DNA from: Sinonovacula constricta
Lineage: Eukaryota > Mollusca > Bivalvia > Cardiida > Solecurtidae
Reading direction: 5' to 3'
Length of the DNA: 64,000 bases
Assembly (NCBI GenBank): GCA_007844125.1
Contig: CM017556.1
Span: 77,290,456-77,354,455 of the forward strand
Below are positions 24,800 to 34,972 of this stretch, in pieces. The notes under the pieces were generated by a model. The model worked only from the letters and a program-made list of their open reading frames with translations. It was not told where the DNA came from and ran no database searches. Position numbers and translations under genes: made by a program. Each line of letters opens with the position of its first letter. Positions within the stretch are counted from its first letter, which is position 1.

Positions 24800-25115
24800 A
24801 TGTAACATCTTTATGACTGATCCTTTAACGGGGAACTCGGGCCTTAAGGTCATCTTTACTTTCTGTAAAGTGGCGACTGTGGCCGAGCCTTATGAGTTAA
24901 ATACTTGTTGCTGTGCAGCCTCAAAGTCTGTGCTTAAATACAGGTCTGTCGAAACTTTCATGTGGAAAAGTCGTCTTTCTGCGGTACGCCGATTGTTCTA
25001 ACGAGATGTTCTTTTCTGGAGGCTTCCTCCAGCAATACTTAGCTGGACGTCGTTATAATATTATAAATGTATCGGTGCGATTATTTCTTGTGTCTATTTT
25101 AAACCAGGTGTTTAA
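24800..25115 (+). repeat. tRNA-type SINE (family S2), diverged
   Basis: The 3' core reads GGAGGCTTCCTCCAGCAA, TAGCTGGACGTCGTTATAAT, TGTATCGGTGCGAT and TTTTAAACC. AGCTG.ACGT.GC and the GTGCGATG-like word are shared in the same order with 28345-28563 and 56530-56745 (both minus strand). Upstream, TTTCATGTGGAAAAGTCG matches CTTTCATGTGAATTGG of the 56.5 kb copy. The tRNA-like head is too worn to define here. The small frames at 24813-25134 are translations of the repeat. Confidence 0.6.
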
Positions 25116-27879
25116 AATTACATTGAGAGTATAGTCACTGAACTATGGGCAGGAATTCCATGTGCGGTATTTATTTTTTTAAATTAACCAACACTGTTTC
25201 TCAGTTATTTATTTCAATACAATTATTCAAAGACTAATAAAGAGTGTTTGTGGAATAAAAGACTGGTCAAACAAGGATGGAATGTTGAGATAGCTTTATA
25301 AGATGTAAATGGACATCAACAGTATATATATATATAAGTTTCAGTTTTTGTTGCTGATGTCGATGTTTCTTACATTTGATGCTGTAGCTATGGGTTTTAC
25401 GATCAACATTTTTAACTAAACATTTTGTGCAAATTCCAGCCAGCATTTTACAGTATAAGCGTCGCGGACCAATGCTTCACCCAAAACATTTAAAATAACA
25501 GTACACGACAGCAGTTTTTGTTTGTTTTTCAGTTACATTCGAACATGCATACAAATCTGCTATGCCTAACAAAATGACATGTTCAAACAAGGAACATAAA
25601 GCAAATTTGTTTTGCTCTGTAGAATGTATGAAAGAAAGCTAAGAGAAACAAGATGCCATGCAATTTCTGTGTGAAAATAGTTGTCAAACAGATGTACGCT
25701 TTTTTTGCAAGTTTAAAACTATGCTCAAAGGTAACATGTTGGTAACGTTATACTTTAGTATAAATATCTAAATGATAAATAAAATAACGTCACTGTATTG
25801 CAAGAACTATACCTTGAGCAAAACATTTGGTTGTGTTGAAGTTAATGTGGAATGACCATGTGATTCAGAGGTTTAAGAGTAAAATAATAACTTTGTATAA
25901 ATAAAACACATAAGTATCTCGCTTTTTCATCTGCCTCTTACTTCCAAGGTGCATAATTTGTGTCTTGAATTGATTTTACCACTAAAGAATGTTATCATCT
26001 TATAATGTAAAAAATCGGATCCATACAGATAATGCGCCTAACTTAATTTTCATATTTGCCCTGTAGAAAACGGAAATTTCATTTTCTTTGTAAGTCATGT
26101 AACTCAACTAGTATAACACAGATGTATTTATCACAACCCAGTGTTTGTTTGATTAAACAATACTCTGCTCGTATATGTGCCAATCGATATGCTCAGAAAT
26201 AGAAAGCGTATCATTGTAACATATTGCAACATTTTACTGATAGGAGAATAATTATAAATTAAATTTTAATTATGTTAATGTGACTTTGTCATTTTTTATT
26301 ATATGTATTGTCTTTACCTGAGGAGAAGGTCACAAGAAAGAGATCTCTTTCTGTCAAGTTATTTTATTCTTTCATGTTTCTTAAACAGATACTTTGTCTC
26401 GGAAGTCTTCTTCTGGAATGTGTTTGGTAAATGTTTTAATCAGTCATATTACAGCATGAAACAAACAATGCCTCTAACATGTATACAGATTATCGAGGGT
26501 TATCTCCTGAAAAAGTACAGAGTACATTAAGTAACATAACCTTTCTTATGAATTACTTTTAAACGTCTTAAAAACAAACAACTCAATTATATATATAGTT
26601 GACTTTATAAATGACTGAACAAAACACTCCTATAATATAAGAAATACAAAATATATCTTGGGTATCAAATAATTTCTCTTACCAATGTGTGGAATCTGTG
26701 TATTGTTTCTTTCTCCTTCGTCTCCTCTCACCCGTGTATGCGCGGATTGTTATATCAAAACTTGTGATTTCATACATATTATGAAACAAGACATTGAAAA
26801 TGTCATAACCCAGTGCTGCTATTCTAAATCTCGCGAAGTTACATATATTTACATTACAAAATGTTTTATTGATTACGTAATTTACAGCTCATGACACAAT
26901 TAAACAAACTGATATAACAACTAACCTTCATAAAATATACAAGTATTATAAAATAATAATAGTTCATTTCCGAAACAACAACTTCACAAATCAGATGATC
27001 GAACACTTACTTGCGTGCGAAACTTCACGTGATGCACGACATGAAATTATCCACAACGTTACCACAACGTAAATAAAAATATTTATTTTTACAACCACCA
27101 CACTGAACAGGTAATATTGTACTAGATCACCTTTGCCAAACGGAAAGTATTGCCGATTTGTATTTTTTCAAAATCGTCCGCCTTCACCGAGTTAAACCTT
27201 ATGTTTAATTTTGCAAAAATAAAATTGTAAGTTCAATATATCATTTACAAAACAAATATATCATGCTGAACAAATGTTTCTGATTAAGTTGCTGATTATA
27301 ACTCATGTATTCTTTAAATTGATTATTTTCCTTTAGTTTAGAAAGAAAATGTTACATTGTATACCGATATCGTTTATCTTGTAGATGAATTGTTTGTTTG
27401 TTTTCAGATACTGTGTGTCACTTTCAATTCTGTAAAAAAACACGAAAAAGTATTAAGCCTGGTTAGGTGTGTTGAAATAGTTATAAATAGACATAATAAT
27501 AAGTTACCCGTACAGGAAAGTAACATGCAAAGACATTGGTCTGAAAGGAATATTTGATATGTTGTTAATGGAAAGTAATTGCCCGATTTATTTGTTGTAG
27601 GTGGCATAGGAGGATTTCTCTTCCAGAAAACAATGCAGAATATGTGTAAGCATTACAAGTTGGTACAATTTACAATAAGTCATGCTAGATAATGTTTTAA
27701 CTCATAGACAATTCTGATATCAACACAGATAACTGAGTACAACTTGTAAGACATGACTTATTTCTGACAAGCCTGATAATAAAATATTCCTTTAGTTTGC
27801 AATAAAAAATGATTTATATATTTATTTTACCATTTTGGTATACAAACAAGTATAAAACATTATTATTTACTGGGCATTC
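25116..27879. other. unassigned AT-rich DNA
   Basis: Several 66-75 codon frames (26303-26530, 26685-26894, 27357-27607) have no domain or splice support. A short TA run lies at about 25323-25337. Otherwise nothing is recognised. Confidence 0.5.
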
Positions 27880-28225
27880 ATGACGTCACTACTTTCGTCA
27901 TTACGTACAGAAAATATCAGCGCATGGACATTTTGTTTTCAAATAGATCGTTTTTCTTTTCGTTGCTTGCATTTGAGAAACTCGTCAGGAAGTGCGAGGT
28001 TAGAGCTCTGTAAAACTGGTTTAAGCACCCCAGTCGGTCCATATTGCCGACTGAAAAAGGCGGTAACTGTCGGGTTTGCTCTTTTCCTTAAATGACTCAT
28101 CACAAATTTGTTCTTACTTTTCGCTTGGCTTGCATGTGAAATACCTTTGTTCTGTGCCTTTTCGGAGTTTGGTATATGTTGCAATACTCATAGGACTTTG
28201 TCATATATTCTTTTTCATTATCTAA
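27880..28225 (+). repeat. dispersed repeat R-B, long copy
   Basis: The order is TGACGTCACTACTTTCGTCA, AAATATCAGCGC, TTGCTTGCATTTGAGAAACT, CGTCAGGAAGTGCGAGG, AGAGCTCTGTAAAACTGG, hairpin 1 (CAGTCGGT, loop, GCCGACTG), a deleted second hairpin, GGCGGTAACTGTCGGG, TTAAATGACTCATCAC, TTGTTCTTACTTTTCGC, GGCTTGCATGTGAAATACC, TGTGCCTTTTCGG and TTGCAATACTCATAGGACTT. It closely resembles 55144-55470, so R-B contains relatively young copies. The two 71-81 codon frames here are translations of the repeat. Confidence 0.85.
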
Positions 28226-28344
28226 AAGCTTCTTCCATAAGGACTGCTTAGTATAAATTGGTGGTTCCCCTACAAAATACGGTTGGGAACGTACAAATCG
28301 AAACTACTTATTTCTTTTCTTACTGAAGTTCGTTTTGTTTCGTT
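28226..28344. other. unassigned DNA
   Basis: Short spacer between the R-B copy and the SINE. Nothing recognised. Confidence 0.5.
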
Positions 28345-28563
28345 TTTATTTTTTTAGATACATCGCAGAGACCAGGTATGATTATTATAGCGACGTTCAG
28401 CTGTTTTGGAGGAGGAAGAGCTCAGACAAATATCTGGGTTAATCCTCCGGCACACCGCTGGTCAGCTGCGTGACCTTTCGACATTGTCCCAAACGAGACA
28501 CGACCCACGCGGTGGGAGGCTAGGTCAAAAGACGGCGACTCTTACCACCACGCCACGAGCGCG
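28345..28563 (-). repeat. tRNA-type SINE (family S2), near-complete copy
   Basis: Read on the minus strand it begins with a tRNA-like head. TGGCGTGGTGGTAAGAGTC fits a Pol III A box well. GTGGGTCGTGTCTCG is a degenerate B box about 35-40 bp downstream. The body follows (GGTGTGCCGGAGG, CTCTTCCTCCTCC), then AACAGCTGAACGTCGCTATA, CTCTGCGATG and an A-rich tail. Core words match 24800-25115 and 56530-56745. This is a GC-rich island in AT-rich DNA. Confidence 0.65.
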
Positions 28564-29932
28564 TCTTTGTAGTTCGTAATACCTTTTTTACATATTGTTA
28601 AAATATGTATTGTTACTCTTGAATGTACATGTTTTGATCATGTACTATCATGTACATGTATTAAATATTCTTCAGAAGTCTTCGACAAGGTTCGTACTTT
28701 AAAAGTTCATTGCTCTGCAAGAATAACGTACGATATCTCTACTCTGTACATTTTTAACTCATGGCTTAACTAAGACCAAATTAAATACTATCATTGTAAA
28801 AACGTTTGCCCGAGAACAACGTTTGCCCACTGAATGGGTAATGAAACTATTGCATTTTCACCAACACCTTCTTACATAAGTTTACGATGGAAAGTTGTAT
28901 TGGTATTTGTAAAACGCTACATTTCCTTTTAAAACATATTTACATGCCCTGACGTTTTATTCACACAAGTAATTGGTTTTACTATAGGAACTATCTGAGC
29001 ACCTTTAATTGCAGATTTTTTATGAGGCATTAAACGTAATATGATGTTAACTTTATCCCATTCTAACTAAGTCACATAATAGAAGCTTTCACTACAACGT
29101 CTCGCTATTTCGATGATATTCTTGCTATAGATAATTCTTTCTTTGATCGAATGATCCTTTTACCCTTTAGAACTTACCCTTAATAATGAAAATACCAGAC
29201 ATTTAAAGGTGTCTCTACTAAAATCAATGACAAGAGATACAATGTCAACTTCAATATTGTGAATTTTCCATACCTTTGTGGTGGTTCACTTCGTTCTACC
29301 TCCTATGGTATTTACATATCCAAACTTACTAAGACTGCACAAGTTTGTACTTAAATATACGATAATAAAGCCGAAACATTTTTATCACTTTAAAATTGTT
29401 ACAACAAGAGTTTCACACACAAGGGAATGAGTTTTTTTTATTATTTCAGCGCAATGATTTTATTGCTCAAAACAAAATAAAATCAGTATGAAAACTCCTA
29501 TCCAGCCGGGCATAAGGCATCCTTAATTTTATGGAAATGTTTTATATAAGATAAAGAAAATTAAGTTGCTAAATAAATTTTATGACAACCCGGAAATATT
29601 TTCTTGCATTGCACTGTTTGTAACTGACCCGTTTACAGTGAAAAATCGGCATTGATTTTAAATTACACGATGACCAGACATGTGGTTGAGACATGATCAC
29701 GATGAAGCTTTAATTGGACCTTAACTGTCTTTCTTGACATACCCATTAGGTGAGATTTCTTCAGTAAGTATAACTTCGGGATTTGGTTTGTCATTATTAT
29801 ATAACATTTAATTTTCTGATAAAATCTCGGCATTTTATGTTATAATAAAACATTTGGATTTCATAACTTATTATCTCTTCCGAAAACTGTGTTTTAAGTT
29901 TCGAAAAATAAGTTTAAAATAGAAATAACATA
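28564..29932. other. unassigned AT-rich DNA
   Basis: No gene or recognised repeat is visible. Confidence 0.5.
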
Positions 29933-30147
29933 CAGTCCACTCGCATTTTCTCGACTACTGTCGATTTTCCGTTATCTCGACCAGGTTTTTAAGTCCTAAT
30001 TTTGTTCGTTCTTTATCTATAATAAAAATAAATGTTTATGTCGATCTTTTTATCTCGACAAATTTATTATGTCGACTAGAAAATCTAAGTCCCAATCTAC
30101 TAGATCGCTATTTAATGTCACAGTTTATCTCGACTCGCGAAATTATC
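29933..30147. mobile_element. pogo/Tigger-like transposon end (fragment)
   Basis: ACAGTCCACTCGCATTTTCT then CGACTACTGTCGATTTTCCG and TTATCTCGACC resembles the terminal repeat style of pogo/Tigger elements, which begin CAGT and carry repeated TATCTCGA words. The CTCGAC word recurs four times within about 200 bp. No matching opposite end or transposase frame was found nearby, so this is a single-ended fragment or a short MITE. Confidence 0.45.
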
Positions 30148-31079
30148 ATGTATTTAAATAATGTAAGCGGATGCAGACCAATTGCTAAAAAATAGGACTA
30201 TATAGTAATGTGTCAACATTTAGGTTATATGAACGCTAAATATAGGTTGCATATGAAAAGGAGATTTGATTTCTCAGAAAATAACTTAAGATTTCGTAGA
30301 TATAATAAACAGCATCTTTAGTCATACCAAACTACTTGCTATTCAGATGGTGTTGGTGCTCAGGGGTAACTTATGGCGCGTGATTTAATATAAATATGAA
30401 ATTGTATTAGTTACTTATTAACATGCAGACAACACTACATTAAGGAAAGGGGCCTGTTTAAATGAGATGGTGATCCTTTTAGCAAAATATTTTTATCACA
30501 TAAAAAGAGGTATGTATTTTCATCTGTTTAAGATATGGGTAGAGGATATCCTTAGGATGGATTGATATTAGTTCGGCACAACTGTTATCTCCAAGTAGCT
30601 TGTGAATATTCCTCTGGTTTGTTTTAGGAGCACTGTCAAAAAGTACCGGTTTTACTACGAAATTGACGGAAATCCTTCCTTGTAAAGTATGAATTCTGCT
30701 ATCCAAACGATGCTCTGTCGTATGTATACTTAAGGATTTATTAATTTGTGTTATGTATGCTATTTGTACACAACACTATCAATTAATGACATAAGCAAGT
30801 TCTCAACATTGTTTTTTCAATTATCAACGCTACATTACAAAGAGGTAAATTGCCGTTTTCAAAAGTGAACTGCCTTAAGCATAGATTGACTTGTTTGTTT
30901 TCATGGTTGTTTTGGTGTAAATTAAAACATTTATCAACATATCCTTCATACAATTATCACATTATTAGAAAACCGGGTTATCACCACACTGAAGCGCAGA
31001 ATTTAATATAATAACAGAGGTAGAAATATTCAGTTCTAGAGGACTAGGGTAGTGAAATTCAGCGCCTTTAACTTGTAAC
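30148..31079. other. unassigned AT-rich DNA
   Basis: A 75-codon minus frame (30479-30706) has no recognisable domain. Nothing else is visible. Confidence 0.5.
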
Positions 31080-31215
31080 TCCTCTTATTCCCCAGCTCCG
31101 ACCCCAATGGTTCTAGTTTCGGTCAGGGCAAAGGAATTAGTGTGATCTGAAAGGCGGAGTACCAGTGTTTTTACCCATTTCTTTTTCTTGTCTGTGGTCT
31201 TCCTAAACCAAAAAA
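31080..31215 (+). repeat. diverged dispersed repeat (shared with 24463-24612)
   Basis: CTCCGACCCCAATGG, TTTCGGTCAGGGCAAAGG, AATTAGTGTGATCTGA, AAGGCGGAGTACCAGTG and GTGGTCTTCCTAAACCA form a GC-richer block with partial matches to 24463-24612. The 60-codon minus frame at 31085-31267 is a translation of it. Confidence 0.5.
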
Positions 31216-33204
31216 AAATGAGCATTGCTATTATGACAATCAATGTGTCCCTGATTTGTTTATCCAATAATCGACCAGCTGGTTATATTTGCAATATAAA
31301 TTAATTTGTACATGACTTAAAAACTTTGTATCTGAAACTGTTTTATCAACAACTATGAGCATTGGAATGAAATACTACCTCTGAGAACTTGAGTAGAATA
31401 TGAAAAGTATAAATGTTGTCTTATGTTCCGAGAATCAAAAGCTTGATCGCTTTTATGTATTTATTTATTTATTTATTTAAGCTACTACAGATCACATATC
31501 TTAAAGCAGTGTCACGCTTATATTGTCTAGTTGTCAACTACGTGAACCTTAATGAGCAAAACACCATGTGCAGCATATATTGTTCATCGTTTCACCTCGC
31601 AGGCAGTGAGCAGAATGTGTATCAATGTCACAGCAAGACCATCTGTATCGAAAGTACCTGATGTAGATTTACAGATGCAGATGAAATAAGTCATATTTTT
31701 ATACTTTGGAGTATCTGACTTTGTGCTAATGAGATCTGAAGTATATTTTGACCTTAAATAATTTAATACCCTTTGCATTACAGTAGATGTTACTGAAGTG
31801 TGAAGTGCTGCTTAAAGCATCTCGCCAGCAATATTTCAGTTGTCCAATTTATGTGTCAGCTTCAATAAAGCATGAACTGAAACCCCAGAGACAGTACCAC
31901 AGTCAGAGAAATCTGACTTTCTCTTTGCCACTGTGCCGCCCTGCATGCTTTCACAATGAAGAAAGAACCCTGCTTCAAGTGGAAACACCGTATGGACTTT
32001 ATTGAAACATATCTAGAGGGACTTCATTCCCGTACCTCTTAAATCAGATAAAATTACGTCTTTAATGTGATAGCATGCAAATAAAGCATTTCTCAGTATC
32101 ACACCTAATCAAAATACATGTATACTGACACTTGACCCATCCACTTGTAAAATAGTTTTGCAAGTTAAGCTTCAACAGCAGCTATACCATAAGCTTTGCA
32201 GTACCACTTTTTCGACATTTTTCTTGAGGGTTTTGTGCTATATACGCCACCATGGCAAGTTAAGCCAAAAATATGACGTAATATATGTTAACTCTATGTT
32301 TGTATTGTTATATGTTTTATTTGAAGACCACAACATGTAATAACAAACGATATAAATATCTTTTTCTGAGGCTGGAGAGGTTCTTTTGTCAGATTTTTGC
32401 GTTCATGCAAATGTTTAGTTTTAGCTTACTTTCACATATTTTATTCCCCAGTTGTGACAAATCAAATTGTTAAACAATACAGACAAAAGATTTCTTTTTA
32501 TGTTGTGTGTATATTAATCTCTTAGATAGTTCAATAATATGTATGCATATGGGAATATCTCCCAATAACAATCTTTCAGTAACCCGCGATTGTGTTTACT
32601 TGGAATTCATAGGTTGCATTATGTTTTGCATTACATAAAGACTTGATTTTGTACCTCACACAGTCACATTGTGCTGACGCCAGGCCGACCAGTCTAAAAT
32701 TTAAACCGAATAATTGATTGAGATAAAATGGGCAGCAATACCACTACCATTTAACGACTATGTCATGTTGTGCCAGGATTTGAAGACGGTATCTATATGA
32801 TAAAAGTTCACTATTTAAACGTACACAAGAAGCCAATCCTACACTCTAGATTGGTGAGTTCTAGTATCATTGGACAATTTTATAAATATTGTAAGAATCG
32901 TAAATGAGAATCAGGTTCGCTTACACCATAAGATAAACGCATACACGACAAAGCTTATTATAAACAGCATGTGTATTGGAAATTTAATCAACCTTATACT
33001 TAATATTTATATGAAATATGTATGCATTTGAATGTGAGAGATGTCAAGGATTTGTTACTTCGAAATCAATAAAACAGACAGCATATCCCAATCGTCTTTG
33101 GATCCGTATGAATGTATTGATAATTTCTTATACTGCTTTACAGTTTAGTTTTTACATTTACATTTTAATAAATTTAGGTTGAATCATGTAAGGCACCTTA
33201 AAAG
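31216..33204. other. unassigned AT-rich DNA
   Basis: Contains a (TTTA)n run at about 31458-31479 and several short frames (31413-31661, 31787-32005, 32158-32473) without domains. No gene can be supported. Confidence 0.5.
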
Positions 33205-33414
33205 ACATTAACTAACAGGAAAGTTAAATATATAGAGAGACATTAACTAACAGGAAAGTTAAATATGTAGAGAGACATTAACTCACAGGAAAGTTAAATA
33301 TGTAGAGAGACATTAACTAACAGGAAAGTTAAATATGTAGAGAGACATTAACTAACAGGAAAGTTAAATATGTAGAGAGACATTAACTAACAGGAAAGTT
33401 AAATATGTAGAGAG
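33205..33414 (+). repeat. 35 bp x 6 minisatellite
   Basis: Six contiguous units of exactly 35 bp start at 33205, 33240, 33275, 33310, 33345 and 33380. Each reads ACATTAACTAACAGGAAAG then TTAAATATGTAGAGAG. Only two variant positions were seen: TATAG for TGTAG in unit 1 and ACTC for ACTA in unit 3. The near-identity implies recent expansion. There are no spacers, so it is not a CRISPR-like array. Confidence 0.97.
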
Positions 33415-33427
33415 AATATTTGGATAG

Positions 33428-33540
33428 TGTTGAACAAAGAAAATGTTATCACAAGAGAATCAGACAAATCAAAATCGCGAGGCTTGCCGAACTATATATA
33501 TTCATCATGCCGAGTGTGATAACATTTTCTTTGTTCAACA
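33428..33540. repeat. 26 bp perfect inverted repeat
   Basis: TGTTGAACAAAGAAAATG-TTATCACA (33428-33453) is exactly reverse-complementary to 33515-33540, around a 61 bp spacer. It begins 14 bp after the minisatellite. It could be a foldback/MITE or the paired ends of a very small transposon. Confidence 0.93.
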
Positions 33541-34359
33541 ATAACCTAGTATTCTATTTAGTCATCCATATCTTTTACAAACAAAAGTGATATTAAATGT
33601 TAAGATCTATATTTATTTTCAAAAATGGAATTGTGCGTTTTATGTTTTCTTACGCTCTAAACAAAAAGTAACATTACTTATCCTTCATGAAATAAGATCC
33701 GTAAGAAACGTCAATAAGTTTATCTTGCGTGTAGCCAAACAAAATCACGAAAACTGCATAATAGGAGCATCGCCGTATTATCAAACTCAAACTAAACTAT
33801 GGATGGGTGGAAAACATTCAACTGATTTAAGGTTTCTGCACCATTGGATTGAGTTTCATTTTACACTGTTCTCCACAGCGGAGCTAGGCATTTTTTATGA
33901 ATAACACCAAGTTCTGTTGCTTTTATAGCCCGTGCTTACACAGACAATTGACATAGATTTTTCGAAGAAATTTTAAGTCACTACATGTGATGTCATAGGT
34001 TATTAATAAAAGCAACAACAAAGGGATTTAATTGCTTCTAAACTAATCTATATTTGTCATAAACTGTTGCGGCCCTTAAAACCTTATTTTTACGATTTGA
34101 CGATAGTTTTATTTTCTATTGCGGCATGGAATGTATGCTTTTAAAAAGTAGTCCGTCCAGGTGCGCATGACAGGTTTTACACACTTGTGTTTTATAAGCA
34201 AATCTTATCTCATGGGGCTGTATATATCTAATGTCCGAGGTGATGGTAGGATAACATGACTGGCCTAGCAGAGGTAAACCTACGGTACATTTCAAACTTG
34301 CTATTCATTTGATCTCACAAAACGCATTCATTTTATAGTTTGTTTTTACATATTATCAG
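33541..34359. other. unassigned DNA with one 105-codon frame
   Basis: The frame at 33587-33904 (+) is open for 105 codons but shows no domain, signal peptide or splice context that I recognise. The rest is AT-rich sequence. Confidence 0.45.
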
Positions 34360-34591
34360 AAAGCAAAACGAGGATGATGACGTTGAATATGCAGAAAACC
34401 ATAAAACTTCTACTACTACAACTGTTACTACAACTGCTGCACCTGCTTCTATTACCTCTTCTGCTACTGCTTCTACTACAACCAGTACTAAAGCAACAAA
34501 GGATACCCAGGTTGTAACCGTCAGCAATGAATTTTTTGATAAGTTTTGTAAAGTGGTCAGAAAAGTTATTGAGACCATTGACCTTCTATAA
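34360..34591 (+). CDS. possible Thr-rich terminal exon, unknown protein
   Basis: I do not recognise the protein. A plausible 3' splice site (TTTTTACATATTATCAG, AG at 34358-34359) precedes an open frame of about 77 residues ending in TAA at 34589-34591. The frame starts acidic (QNEDDDVEYAENHKT). A Thr/Ser/Ala-rich mucin-like linker follows, about 33 residues from STTTTVTTT to STKATK. It ends with an ordinary-looking tail (VVTVSNEFFDKFCKVVRKV then IETIDLL). Such a linker is typical of secreted or membrane-proximal O-glycosylated regions. Varied Thr codons argue against simple ACA microsatellite read-through. No upstream exon was found. A chance frame in low-complexity DNA remains possible. A hairpin lies 31 bp downstream. 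Confidence 0.35.
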
Positions 34592-34621
34592 CTTGCTTGC
34601 ATAAAAGAACTCCATAAAATA

Positions 34622-34661
34622 CAGTATAGCTTATGCCTTTCGGCATAAGTGTTTTATACTG
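34622..34661. other. strong imperfect hairpin
   Basis: CAGTATA, one base, CTTATGCC, the loop TTTC, GGCATAAG, five bases, TATACTG. This is 15 paired bases around an asymmetric bulge. It lies just after the possible Thr-rich exon and covers the end of the minus-strand RT-like frame. It does not match the histone 3' stem-loop sequence. Confidence 0.85.
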
Positions 34662-34972
34662 CTATTATACTTAGAGGCAATAAAATCATTGCGGGGAAAG
34701 AATTTGGAAAACGCCTTTCTTAATTTGTTAAAACGCAAACCTTGCTGTAACAGTTTCGAAGAAACAAAACGGCTTCTAGAATTGAAATCGTTTACTTCAG
34801 TACAAACGTTTGTTAAGTCTCGTCTTTTGTACACTTTAACATTTGAGTTGCATATAAGTGTATCTGGTGCTTTGTTCAAAATATCTGATTTTAAACAAAT
34901 CTTGTCATATATTGGCATTATAATAAGATAATCATTATCGAATTCCTTAAAATCATTACCACAAACTAATCT
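34631..34972 (-). pseudogene. reverse-transcriptase-like C-terminal remnant
   Basis: The minus-strand frame is open from after a TGA (34973-34975) to a TAA at 34631-34633. Its second half, ending KAFSKFF, reads DFNSRSRFVSSKLLQQGLRF then NKLRKAFSKFFPRNDFIASK and YNSSIKHLCRK. That pattern resembles the C-terminal region after the polymerase of invertebrate retroelement proteins, where a KLL.QG...KLRK.F.KF...H/R motif follows. The first half (DFKEFDNDYLIIMPIYDK) fits only loosely. No catalytic motif is present and the family is uncertain. The plus-strand frame at 34689-34931 is the shadow. Confidence 0.4.

Noticed and set aside
33205..33414. CRISPR-like array
   Set aside because: The 35 bp units are contiguous with no spacers, and the sequence is eukaryotic, so this is a minisatellite.
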